Positions 25,262 through 35,753 of a stretch of DNA of 64,000 nucleotides are shown in pieces (position 1 is the first letter of the stretch; each line of letters opens with the position of its first letter). Position numbers and translations under genes: made by a program. The stretch lies in the NCBI GenBank assembly GCA_037042185.1, contig JAXQJY010000023.1, forward strand, positions 1,138,827-1,202,826. Reading direction: 5' to 3'. The DNA comes from Sordariomycetes sp. S80-01Y. Taxonomy: Eukaryota; Ascomycota; Sordariomycetes. The notes below the pieces were generated by a model. It saw only the letters and a program-made list of their open reading frames with translations, had not been told where the DNA came from and did not search any database.

Positions 25262-25409
25262 CTTCTCCAACCCGTGATAAGACGACGCTGCGGGGCGGCG
25301 CGATAGGAGACGCTGTCCCACCGAGCGTTGGCATTCCATGTACGGCCATTGGCTCGACAAACTCGGCCTCCACGAACTATCGGAGTCGGCTTCTCCAAGC
25401 CGCGATAAG
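25262..25409. promoter_or_regulatory. Repeated 20-nt GATA-containing promoter element (two copies)
   Basis: Positions 25262-25281 and 25390-25409 match at 18 of 20 bases: CTTCTCCAA[C/G]CCG[T/C]GATAAG, spaced 128 bp apart in the same orientation. Each ends in GATAAG, the nitrogen GATA-factor core; CTTATC also occurs at about 25178. The copies lie in the shared promoter of the permease and the hydantoinase. A nitrogen-catabolite (AreA/Nit2-like) input plus a partner bound to the left half is inferred. Confidence 0.55.
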
Positions 25410-25754
25410 CCATCGGCAACGCACGCCCGAGGACCGGGAATCTTTCCTCTTTTCCACATGCCGCGGCCGGCCGTCCCTTTGAGGCAAAAAGGCAAGTGGA
25501 GAGGCATAGTTGTACCATAGCCTGTACCCCAACCGAGCGTGTCTCGTCTAAAAGGCGGCAACGCAAGCCAATAGAGCCGACAATGCCCAAATGAAGACAG
25601 AACGAATTATGTCGCATATGGCACGCAAGCACATCCACTAAGAGAGATCGCATATATTTAGAACGGAGCCGAGCAGACGAGGATCGCAAATACACACACT
25701 ACTTGGCTGTGACACTAGCATTTGTTCCTATTCCACTTTGTTCGACTAGCCAAG

Positions 25755-28700
25755 ATGGCCGTGGGCAAGACAGTGCGTATCGGCGTTGATGTGGGTGGCA
25801 CAAACACAGATGCCGTCTGCATTGATGTCGGAGCTGCTGCGCAAGGCGATGAGAGCCGCGGCGTTTTGGCCTTCCGCAAGACGCCCACAACACCAGATGC
25901 CACGTCTGGCATCCAGACGGCCATCCGTGCTGTCATGGAAAGCGCGCAACTCAGCCCGTCCCGTATCTCTAGCGTAACCATTGGCACCACCCATTTCATC
26001 AACGCCGTGGTCGAACGTGATGCCCGGCGGCTGCGCAAGGTAGCCGTGCTGCGGTTGTCCCGTTCCTTTCTGCGCGAGGTGGGCGCCTTCTCGGATTTTC
26101 CAGAGGCCCTGGGCCGTATCATGAATGGGTACTGCGGCATCGTCGATGGTGGATTGAACATCGATGGCTCCCAAGAAGCTCCTATCAGAGAGGCGCAGGT
26201 TGTCGAGGAATGTGCCAAGATTCGGGCCTTGGGCCTAGGCGCAGTAGTGATTGCAGGCGTCTTCTCGCCTATCGACGAAGTGTTTGCGCAAGAGCAGCGC
26301 GTGCGGACCATCGTCGAGAGAGAGCTGCCGGGAGTCGACGTTGTCTGCTCGCACGAAGTGGCCAACATCGGTTTCTTGGAACGCGAGAATGCGAGTATTC
26401 TGAACGCTTCCATCCTCGAGTATGCTCGCAAGACAATACGACGGTTCCAGCGCGCCATGAAGAGCCTCGGCCTCTCTTGTCCGCTATTCATTACGCAGAA
26501 TGACGGAACCATCCTTGACTCTGAGTCGGCTGCCAAGATCCCTATTAAGACATTCTCCTCGGGAGCGACAAACTCAATGCGCGGCGCTGCTTACATGGCG
26601 GGCATCGACGCTGGCGGGCGAGGCTCCTCAGCCATTGTTGTGGACATAGGAGGAACCACGGCCGACGTGGGCATCATTATGCCGAGTGGTCTCCCCCGCC
26701 AAGCGTCCGCCTACGTGACCGTGGCCGGGGTAAGGGTTAACTATTCCATGCCTCATCTCTACTCCGTCGGCCTGGGTGGCGGCTCTCTCGTCCGCAAAAT
26801 TGACGGGAAGATCCATGTTGGGCCAGGATCCGTAGGCCACGACTTGGGCCGCGAGGCGTTGGTGTTTGGAGGACGCACTTGCACAGCCTCCGACATTGCT
26901 GTTGCGCTGGGCATGGCCAAGATGGGTGACGCATCCAAGGTGAACCACCTCGAGCCGGGCTTTGTTCAGGGGGCCAAAAAGGCCATGGAGCGTCTTCTAG
27001 AAGAGGCTATCGACATGATCAAGACCTCAGCTGAACCATTGCCCGTCATCCTCGTCGGCGGGGGTGCTGTGCTTGCTTCTGACAGTGTAGCCGGTGCCTC
27101 AGCTGTCATGCGACCACCGTTCCACGACGTTGCCAACGCGATCGGCGCAGCCATCTCGCGTGTCAGCGGAAACGTCGATATTGTGCAGAGCACATCGCAA
27201 CAGACAAGCACGGAGGCGGTTGATAAGGCGAAGAAGCTTGCGATCCAACGTGCTGTGGCAGCAGGAGCCGTTGAGGCTAGCATCCGTATCGCTGAAGTAG
27301 ACTGCATTCCTCTGCAGTACGTTGCCAACCAGGTTCGGACAATTGTGAAGGCTGTTGGGGATGTTGACCTACTGTCTGTCCCTACAGTTGACGACATTCC
27401 GGCCGACGAGGACCTGGCCGCTCCCCACAACGAGGAGGACGACCTTGAAACGACTGGCGAGCCAGCCGAAACCGCCAAGGACTTGAATTCTAAGGTCCTT
27501 GCTGAAGTCCGCTTTGATCCGACTTCATATGTCCCCAACATCACAAAAAGTTCGTTCGGCGTATCTGAGTGGTTCCTCAGTGAGACGGATCTTGCTTGGC
27601 TGGCGGATGGTTGCTACGTCCTGGGCTGTGCTGGCGGCGGAACCCCCATGCCCAGCTTCTTCCAAATGCGAGACATCCTTCGTTCTGGACATTCAATCCG
27701 TATAATAGACCACTCATCGCTGGATGAAGACGCACTGATCTATTGGGGCGGTCATATGGGCTCGCCTGCTGTCTCGGTTGAACGCCTCCAGTCCACCGAG
27801 ACAGTCCAGGCCTTCGAAGCCCTAATGGAACACCTTGGGCACCGCAAAATTGACGCCGTGATGGGCCTCGAAATTGGAGGCGCTAACGGCATGGAGCCAA
27901 TGCTCGTGGGCTCCTCAAGATTCTTCAATGCACCCATCATCGACGGTGACTGGATGGGCCGAGCGTATCCCACCTACTGGCAGACAACCCTGGCCGTCCA
28001 CGCCCCAGGCGAGCTCGTACCTTGCGCCATCGACTCAGGCGATGGAAATACTATCATCATGACGCGTGCGCCAAATGATGAGATTGTCGACCGCGCCCTT
28101 CGCGCTTCATGTTCTGAAATGGGTAGCCGCGTTGGTATGGCAGCCCGGCCAACTACGGCAGCCCGCGTACGCGAACACGGTGTTCTGTACACATGCTCGC
28201 AAGCCTGGCGCATTGGTAGGGCAATAGCTCGTTGCGAGGCCTCAAACAGTCTGTCTATGGTAGCCGAGGCCATCATTGACGAGGCAGGCGGCCCCGGTGC
28301 AGCCAAGGTTCTCTTCCGCGGCCGCATTGTCGAAGTTGAGCGGCGCCTCTTCAAGGGTCACTCGTACGGTACGGTGCACATCGCGGCTTTTGACAATGAC
28401 GACGAGCAAGACTTAAACGCGGCCAACCGGTCAATGGCAGTGGCAACTGGCGGCATGCTCAAGATTCCCTTCAAAAACGAAAACATTCTCGCGGAGCACA
28501 CACTGCCTGACGGAACAACCACACGTATCGTCGCATCGGTGCCGGATCTCATCGCCGTATTAGACAATGGCTCCGGCAGAGCGCTTGGGGTTCCTGAGTT
28601 CAAGTACGGCCAACGAGTAACCGTAATCGGTATCACTTGCTCTCCTAGGTGGACTGACACTCCAGCCGGGCTAGAGATTGGTGGACCCAAAGCCTTCGGC

Positions 28701-28772
28701 TACCAAAATGTTGAGTATAAGCCTCTAGGCCAGTATGCCGCCCCCAGAAGCGTCATAGAAGAGTTTTCCTGA
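25755..28772 (+). CDS. Hydantoinase A/oxoprolinase - DUF917 fusion protein
   Basis: Intronless gene; the ATG at 25755 (context CAAGATGG) gives 1005 residues. Residues ~7-26 hold the ASKHA-type phosphate motif GVDVGGTNTDAVCI and a second, VDIGGTTADVGI, lies near residue 294; this is the hydantoinase A / oxoprolinase module (to about residue 500). An acidic linker (about 540-580) precedes a DUF917 module starting near residue 600 with LGCAGGGTPMPS and GLEIGGANGMEPM. HyuA-type enzymes open five-membered imide or lactam rings with ATP; DUF917 relatives include S-methyl thiohydantoin desulfurase. Fusion of both in one polypeptide occurs in fungi, but the substrate here is not known. Location is probably cytosolic (no signal peptide). 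Divergent from the NCS1 permease, hence a probable uptake-and-catabolism pair. Confidence 0.9.
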   Translation: MAVGKTVRIGVDVGGTNTDAVCIDVGAAAQGDESRGVLAFRKTPTTPDATSGIQTAIRAVMESAQLSPSRISSVTIGTTHFINAVVERDARRLRKVAVLRLSRSFLREVGAFSDFPEALGRIMNGYCGIVDGGLNIDGSQEAPIREAQVVEECAKIRALGLGAVVIAGVFSPIDEVFAQEQRVRTIVERELPGVDVVCSHEVANIGFLERENASILNASILEYARKTIRRFQRAMKSLGLSCPLFITQNDGTILDSESAAKIPIKTFSSGATNSMRGAAYMAGIDAGGRGSSAIVVDIGGTTADVGIIMPSGLPRQASAYVTVAGVRVNYSMPHLYSVGLGGGSLVRKIDGKIHVGPGSVGHDLGREALVFGGRTCTASDIAVALGMAKMGDASKVNHLEPGFVQGAKKAMERLLEEAIDMIKTSAEPLPVILVGGGAVLASDSVAGASAVMRPPFHDVANAIGAAISRVSGNVDIVQSTSQQTSTEAVDKAKKLAIQRAVAAGAVEASIRIAEVDCIPLQYVANQVRTIVKAVGDVDLLSVPTVDDIPADEDLAAPHNEEDDLETTGEPAETAKDLNSKVLAEVRFDPTSYVPNITKSSFGVSEWFLSETDLAWLADGCYVLGCAGGGTPMPSFFQMRDILRSGHSIRIIDHSSLDEDALIYWGGHMGSPAVSVERLQSTETVQAFEALMEHLGHRKIDAVMGLEIGGANGMEPMLVGSSRFFNAPIIDGDWMGRAYPTYWQTTLAVHAPGELVPCAIDSGDGNTIIMTRAPNDEIVDRALRASCSEMGSRVGMAARPTTAARVREHGVLYTCSQAWRIGRAIARCEASNSLSMVAEAIIDEAGGPGAAKVLFRGRIVEVERRLFKGHSYGTVHIAAFDNDDEQDLNAANRSMAVATGGMLKIPFKNENILAEHTLPDGTTTRIVASVPDLIAVLDNGSGRALGVPEFKYGQRVTVIGITCSPRWTDTPAGLEIGGPKAFGYQNVEYKPLGQYAAPRSVIEEFS

Positions 28773-30688
28773 GGTACAGAATTTGGGAGAAGTGGCCGAA
28801 CAGCCACAAGTCAAGTACAGAGGTGTGGGTTCAACTCTCAATGGTACCATTCATACATCGAAATGAAAATATTCTTGGCAAGCTTTCTCTTGCGTCGAAT
28901 GGCCACGGGACTCTCCGAAGTGACGTCGACCACCGTAAATAGTCTCGACCAGGTCACAGGGCCGTGCGCCAAAATATACGTGGCATAGTCACGGTGATCA
29001 TGCTTTGTTCCACCAAATACAAACACGAGCTAAGAAGAGACCGTTTGGGACTCTGGGTGTCCTGGTCATGGTCGTGCTCGAATCGGCATTTAGCTTTAAT
29101 AACTCTATGAGGACTTGATATCTCGGAGTTCAGTATCACCTGAGTCCCCCTTCCCTGTATCTCCTTACCTCGAGAGTCCCTGTACTATCAAGCTGCAATA
29201 TCCCCCCATTGACTATCACAATTTCTGCCTGCTGCATCTGTCAGCTGTCTACCCTTCCGTATCGAACCTTTCGTCTGCGAGATTCCATCTTATGCCACTC
29301 AAGAAGCCTGAGATGAGGTTGTTCTGATATTTCCGACTCTAGGATGTCATAACCTTAAGGGCTTTTTTTTTTTAATAACCCGGCTCGGGGGATAGACGTC
29401 GAAAAGCGCTCCCATAGTTAGGTTTCTGAACGTCACCTTCCGGTCTGAGTTATCGTAAACGCTTTGGCCATACATGTATTCTGCGAGATCGAGAGTTACC
29501 CAAATCTAGCGGGCTGGGGTCCAACCTGTCGCTGATAAAGCTATCGTAAGACGCAGTCATTTAGTTCGCCGGTAGGCTGGTCACCGGTGGGCCGGCAGGT
29601 ACTCTTATTTCCAGTCGTTTCTCGGGAGATTTGGGAGCTCACGTATTATTAACAAATAAAACAGGTCGATCAGTATTTTGACATGCCCGTGAAGCCGAGT
29701 TCCTGTAGCGATATAGAGCCACACGGGATGCTGGCGAAAGAAATGATCAGGTTCCGACCTCGGTAGTTGTTCATATGACTCGTGATCGGGTGTCATCATC
29801 AGATATATTGATTGGTGGAGAATAGATTGACCGTCTACTACCCTGAGGGTTAGTCTCTTTCACCCAGCCGGGCTGGCTCAAGCGCAAGCAAAATGGAACT
29901 TAGAAGATCGTGTGAAGTAGGCGAGGAGAAAAGCCCACAAGAACCCAGAGTCCGCCGCATGACCCTTGCATCCACACTTACCCCGTACCCCATGGGCCAC
30001 ACCTACGGAGCACCATGCATGGAGGCTTTGCCGAGTGGACCTTTAGAGGACGATTCGCCGACGCTTACCACGCAACACCCGCGAGGGCGGATACCCCTCT
30101 CTCGGCAGTAGAAGATGTACTCCACACTGCCACAGGCTGAATCGATTCCAGTTGTTAGTGTTGGCGCATGGTCGGAAAGTGCTTTCCCGCCGCCGGAGAT
30201 GAGCAACACCTCCTACTTGATCTCCAGAGTCATGACACTTGCAGTCTTCTGGATCTCAACCTTAGAGACACCTATGCTACAAACCGCCAAGCTATTTGGC
30301 GTCCTAAACCAGCGATTGAAAACAAATGTAGTTGTCAAGCTCATCTCCGCACTTGCGTTTGCAATTAACTGGGTCTTCTAGCTCCCCCTCTCTGGCACCC
30401 AGCAAAAGAACATCCCGCACGGCAATGGAGATAACTCCATGTTGCGCCTGCGCGTTGGCGCTCTGTGGGGCTGGAGTCACATCCGGCTAAGGATCTCGTG
30501 AGCAACGTGTCAGGGGCTGCACCCTGTCCATGAGGGTTAATCCTAGCGGCATGCTCCGTCTTGCAAAATGAAGCCGCGGGCGAGATATCCACTGGTCGAC
30601 TACTTAAGACTTGCAACCGCTCACAGGATGGTGGAGGCGACAGTAGCTCATCTGGATTAAGGTGGTTGTCTCCACGTCTGTTGCGGTC
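28773..30688. other. Intergenic region, no supported gene
   Basis: Contains short frames without domains, a T/A homopolymer near 29362-29372 and the leader of the next secreted protein gene. A tRNA-like B box near 28829 was examined and rejected. Confidence 0.45.
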
Positions 30689-32592
30689 ATGCCTTTCAAC
30701 ATGAAAGCTGCCTTGTCGGCAGTCCTTGCCTTGTCCACAACGTACACCAATGCGGCCTCGATCGTCACCCACAAACGCTCTGAAGATGCTCAGCATCTGC
30801 TACAAAACTCTATGACCTGGTTGGACAGCCTCTATGATCCTTCCGTTGGGTACATGCACGAAGTAACGGGGCAGAGTGCCATGCGCCACAACACCAGAAG
30901 CTCGGCTTGGTACGCCCTTGGTCTTCTTGCTCGTGGTGACCAGCGCGGGCGGGATGTCAAGGAGGCTGAAAAGATCATTGTCAATTTGGCCAGAGATCAG
31001 TTCAAGGACCCTTCTCAGCAGTGGTACGGAGATTATCAGAAGTATCCCGAAGAGCCAGTTGTCGGGAGCACGTATTACGAGCCAAGTATCTATAATACGT
31101 GGGATCCCAATGTGAGCTCAGCTTCTCGTACTATTATTTCAATTGGTGGTTCAGCAGCTGACATACGTTGTTTCAGTGGAGGGGCTTTGTCGGTACGACT
31201 CTTATCGTCATGTACGAAGAGTATGGACACCTTCTGAGCAAGGAGACAAAAGAGATACTGCTTGATTCAGTTTACCTTGCCACCAAAGGCGATACTTATC
31301 GTAGGTACAATTATCGACTGTTTCCCCCAGAATCCCTGACACGTGCGTTCAGGAGTTGGTGGTGTCGATGAGGACAATCTCTACATCGCCTACAGTAACC
31401 CTATCATCATGCGAGCCTTTATGTCCGCCTGGACTGGCCGCAAGACGATGGATACTAACATGACTAGGACGGGCGAAGCCGAAGCCAACGAGATTTTTGA
31501 GCTCTTCAGGGGCACCAACACCCTATCTGAGTTCAACTCGCCCACGTACACTGGCGTCTCCCTTTGGGGTCTCACCCTTTGGGCGAAGTACTTACCAAAA
31601 GACTCTGGGCTCTCTAAGTGGGGTCCTGAGATAATCTCCCATACCTGGCGGACCTTCTCTGAGCAATGGCACTTTGACATGCGCAATGTCGCCGGACCTT
31701 GGGATCGTGGATACGGATTCGACATGCAGCGTTACGTCAGTATGATGGGCATGTGGCTGTGGGCCCTTAATGGCCAGGAGAACTCAGGAATTGATGCCAG
31801 GGTAAAGTCTCCTACCCTCAAACGCCAAGATAGGTGTGCAAGATGTGCGTGAACTGACACCCAAAAAAAAGCCTTATATCATGAGTCATGCCAACGACTA
31901 CGCGTACGGTCCTCTTATCGCTGTTCTCGCTGACTTCCACAAGAAGCTCCTTCCTAAGGGCTTGCTGGATGATCTCAGGAAGCCTGCAGTTGAGCACACG
32001 TACGAAGCACAGGTATACTACCCTCCATACGACTTGGCGACGCGCAATGTCACTACGTGGGTCTCGGAAAATATGACAATCGGTGCGCAGTCCTTTGTGC
32101 AGACTGACCTTGGAGGACCTTCCAAGAGTCAGACGCAATGGACTCCGGCCGTAGTTCAGTGGCAGCATGGCAACAAAGTTGCTTTTCTTTCGGTATGAGC
32201 CTCTAGCTCTGCATCACTATGTGTTTCCTGTGACTGACCCGATATCATCTTTCCAGCTCTACTCAACCGAACTTGCGCTCAATGTCGAAGTATCAGCCAA
32301 TCATCTTAGTCTGCAGTACCCCCAGGGCACCTCAAGATCTTATTTCTCGCTCGTTATCGGAACTTTCATAGACGAACTTACTCTCGGGTCTCTTGAAGAC
32401 ATCCCAGGTATAAATATCTCCGTGTCTGGTAATGTAGACCCGGCATATAAATGGGCATTTGTTGGGCAGCAGAACGAGGATCTAGGCAATGGCACGCTTA
32501 TCAACGATTTTGAGTACTGGAACTGCACTTTCCTCATGGCCCCGGAATTTGAAGGCGTCCCTACGTTGACCTTGGATCTACAGTTTAAGTAG
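30689..32592 (+). CDS. Secreted protein of unknown function, probable alpha/alpha-toroid fold
   Basis: Five exons (30689..31111, 31177..31300, 31353..31801, 31872..32192, 32257..32592) join in frame to 550 residues; the 70-nt third intron was chosen because it has a CTGAC branch point and keeps the frame. A second ATG at 30701 would give a tidier signal peptide (MKAALSAVLALSTTYTNAAS). The first ~330 mature residues are helix-rich with Trp/Tyr-rich turns (SSAWYALGLLARG, EFNSPTYTGVSLWGL, WDRGYGFDMQRYVSMMGMWLW), a pattern seen in (alpha/alpha) barrel glycosidases and lyases; the last ~150 are beta-rich. Several N-glycosylation sequons. I do not recognise the family by name; a carbohydrate-active role is only a guess. 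Confidence 0.75.
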
Positions 32593-33856
32593 AATCAGCG
32601 AGAGGCGGACAGGGTAGTTTTTGATACTCAGAGTCAACTTGAGATTACCAAAGAGTCTGGCTTTCATGTTCAGCAACAACCCCAATTTTTACACCCAATC
32701 TTGAATTCTTCCGTAAATGTCCCAAGATGAGTGCTGCAGCCGATCAGTAGGGCAGCTTGCCTTGCTGCACTGACTCCTCGTCTGTGTCAGGGCCTTCCCT
32801 GCACACAACTCTAGCCACTTAGTCGGACAAGCCACCGGTGGCATAAAAGTCTGATGAACGGTAAGATTGTGAGCTTGATGAGCGGTTCACGTGTCATTCA
32901 GTGTTCGGTGGCCCGTTTGATTTATGAAAGTTGGCTCAAAAGTAGACAGCTCAATGAGCATTGTTTGGACGCTTGGCGCCACCCTGGTTCATTTCCCACA
33001 CTTATACAACAAATCAATCCGGGGGTTCATTATATTCCCTTCTGTGCGAATAAGAGCATTAGTGTTATGCCTGCGTCCTAAAGCACTCAAGACAACCTAG
33101 ATTGTTAATCTAAGTGACAACGCGTTGGGCGTTCAGCCGGGTTCTACGCCATAAATGCGTTTCCATTCCATCTTGGTAAGCGTGTCTCAGATCACTGCAC
33201 AAGGTAATATGCTAGGCGACAAATTGGCCTATCAGAAGAACCAGATCTGCCGGCAGCCAGCCACATCCGATGCGCATTCGCCTTCGTGAGACATTTCCGT
33301 GCAAATGTGCAGAAAGGAGACTTGGTCGGGTTTTACGCTGCCACAAGATGGACCAGCCGATGTACCAGCCGATGGCCTAGGTTACCATGTACATGCCAAC
33401 CGTCAGGGATCAAGTGCCGTGCAGATAGCTAACTCCGTCTGAGGAAACGCAAGGTTCTACCCCTCGTTCTCGTCAATCTCATTAACACTAATTCCTCTCA
33501 ACCCATCATTTAGCGCCTGTGATAGAGATGCAGAACTGAATTCTCAGGTCTGGGAGTAGCCGCAGCTGCGGCATGGACGGCTCGTACCGCGGTAAAGGTG
33601 GTTAGGGTGTGATTAGTTCTACAGTTAGTGCATTAGTGCTGTACGGAACAATCGACGATCGGTCTTATTATGGGCTTGTCCGTGCTAGATCGACGCTACT
33701 GAGGCCTCGAGAGAATAAGTAGAAGACGCGGTCTACAGAAAGGCACAGCAGAAGCAACGATAGAAGTCCTTTCAAACATTAAAAAGACTGCTGCTTACCC
33801 TTCCGACGACTCGGGTTTATTCGCATCTTACAACGTGAGAACAACCGCTGCCCACC
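32593..33856. other. Intergenic region, no supported gene
   Basis: Only short frames without domains. It should contain the promoter of the secreted protein gene at 33857. Confidence 0.45.
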
Positions 33857-34786
33857 ATGACCAGAATCATCCAGTCGTTGCTCATAGCTGCTGCTCTACT
33901 ATGGGTGCCGTCTTGCGCTCAAGCTGGGCCTAACACCATTGCACAGTTCAACCCCGCAAACAGAACCATGTCATTTAATGGCACGTTCTGCATTGTTCCC
34001 ATTCCCAAGGATGAGGTTCGACCCATCACCGGATACGATCCTATGGACGTCCCGTCTAGCATCCTGCCCTCGTTTCCCGATGGCATGCATCCTCTTTTAT
34101 TCCAGGGTGGCTACCAGATGGACATTCGCATGACAGCTCTCAACATCGCCCCGCTACAGATCCCCGGCTTGACTCAGGCTTCTTTGATTGTGCCTTTTAC
34201 AGACGTGGCAGGGGATGGAAAAACACCGGTCAACGTCCCCGTGAACTACTATATTGGCGGCACGGACGGGAATTTTCTCGAGGCCATCGTTCCTAGCATC
34301 GTCGCTGGCGTCCCACTATTTGAGGGCACCAATATAGCACCCGCCACCACTGTCCCTGATACTGCCGCGGTAGAAAGCTTGTCTGGGGGTCTCTTCAATT
34401 TTCAAACCAAGCCGTATCTGCTGCCGAATCCGATATCGGGGCCTGGAGTCCAAGGCGAAGCACTGCAGCTCTTATATGAGCTCACAACGGACTCTCCATA
34501 CCCGGATGGGACATTCCACCGACTTTTGAACAGCCCGCAGCTGCTCAACACTGGCCTTTGTCAGAGGAATACACAATACTTTAACGAAACCTTTGTTAAT
34601 GCCCGGATGGGTAGGGGTAACTTGACGCTGTACAGCCAGCCGCTCCTGGCGACCCCTCCCAAAGAGATTGCCGGACAGTACGAAGGTGTCTACTGCTATC
34701 AAGCGAACTCACAGTCTGTTTCGACATTTGTTGGGGAAGTTTGCTCAGTTGCCGAGGCTAATTATGACCCGGCGTCTCGACAGTGA
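33857..34786 (+). CDS. Secreted protein of unknown function (309 aa)
   Basis: Single exon with a good start context (CCACCATGA) and a clear signal peptide (to about SCAQA, residue 23). The mature part is beta-rich, with sequons at NRT, NGT, NET and NLT and a late cysteine pattern (CQRN, YCYQ, VCSV). The run GYQMDIRMTALNIAPLQIPG through PVNYYIGG recalls the beta-sheet architecture of acetoacetate-decarboxylase-like proteins, but that likeness is weak and I would not assign a function. It follows another unassigned secreted protein on the same strand 1.3 kb upstream. Confidence 0.75.
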   Translation: MTRIIQSLLIAAALLWVPSCAQAGPNTIAQFNPANRTMSFNGTFCIVPIPKDEVRPITGYDPMDVPSSILPSFPDGMHPLLFQGGYQMDIRMTALNIAPLQIPGLTQASLIVPFTDVAGDGKTPVNVPVNYYIGGTDGNFLEAIVPSIVAGVPLFEGTNIAPATTVPDTAAVESLSGGLFNFQTKPYLLPNPISGPGVQGEALQLLYELTTDSPYPDGTFHRLLNSPQLLNTGLCQRNTQYFNETFVNARMGRGNLTLYSQPLLATPPKEIAGQYEGVYCYQANSQSVSTFVGEVCSVAEANYDPASRQ

Positions 34787-35753
34787 CGCTGAAACCAGCT
34801 TCCTCCTGTCAAAAGCTTTCAAGGACAACGAATTACGATCATACGTGGTATGAAAACGATTATTGCGTATTTCTAAAGGGGCTGTCGGCTCCTACTCAAA
34901 TGCCCAGTAGCACACCTGGTGTGTATTTGACTTGGCAATAAATGTGAAGCAATTGAAGATAATGAGGCTGTGATAATCTGTCCGCGAAAGTAATGAGTCT
35001 TATGGTTAGGGTTCTCTTGCCAAACTGATTAGGTATCGAACATGGACCCTTCGATAATTCTTGGATAAAGATCAATATTGGTACTAAACCTCGAGGCTTT
35101 CTTCATTCGTTCAGTAAAACACCTTTCCTCACTCAACGCTATGAAACTGCTTTGAGATAGGCGTCAAAAAACACTGAGATAGTACCGAAGGAGTTGGTTG
35201 GTCAAAAGGCGTTTGAGGCTATAACTGACAGACTAACCACAGTCGGTGGTCTTCTAAAGCAGCTAAGTTGATCCTAGAGTCCATGGAGCTTAATCTTGCC
35301 ACTTTATTGGTACAGTGGCCTAAGAAGCCAAGCACGGGAAGACTGGGCTGTCGGGGACCTCACAGACGGATCGCTACGAGCATCAGGGGGGGCCCCAATA
35401 AAGCGACATTAACGCATGAGATATGTCATGAACGAAAAGCTCGAGCATTCCTCCATCCCCACGGATTAATACAATCACCAGCTTCAACCCACCTATGTAC
35501 TATGGGTTACGGCCGAGATGAACCCTCTACGCCAGGAAGAATGCTTGGCCCGCGGCGCTGCGACGAACGCTATGTTGAACCCCCTGGGTCATAGCGAACT
35601 TGGAATTACGTTCTTCTTTGTCTCTGAAATCCTGAACACTGATCTGATAGTTGAGTCAGCCCGCGAGCAGCGCTTTACAGCGAAAATCCTATGTTCCTGA
35701 GTGTTGTTCAACTCATAATGGAAGGTCTGAGAAACTCAGCTATTGTAAAAAAC
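34787..35753. other. Intergenic region with a possible LTR relic
   Basis: No gene seen. A segment at about 35463-35480 (GGATTAATACAATCACCA) resembles the internal LTR word present in the intact solo LTR at 57863-58095, so this may be an eroded retrotransposon end. Confidence 0.35.

Noticed and set aside
28793-28850. tRNA-like segment with TGGCCGAA and GGGTTCAACTC (A- and B-box look-alikes)
   Set aside because: The T stem pairs poorly, no acceptor stem or anticodon arm can be drawn, and it lies in the 3' flank of the hydantoinase gene. Probably chance or a very old relic.
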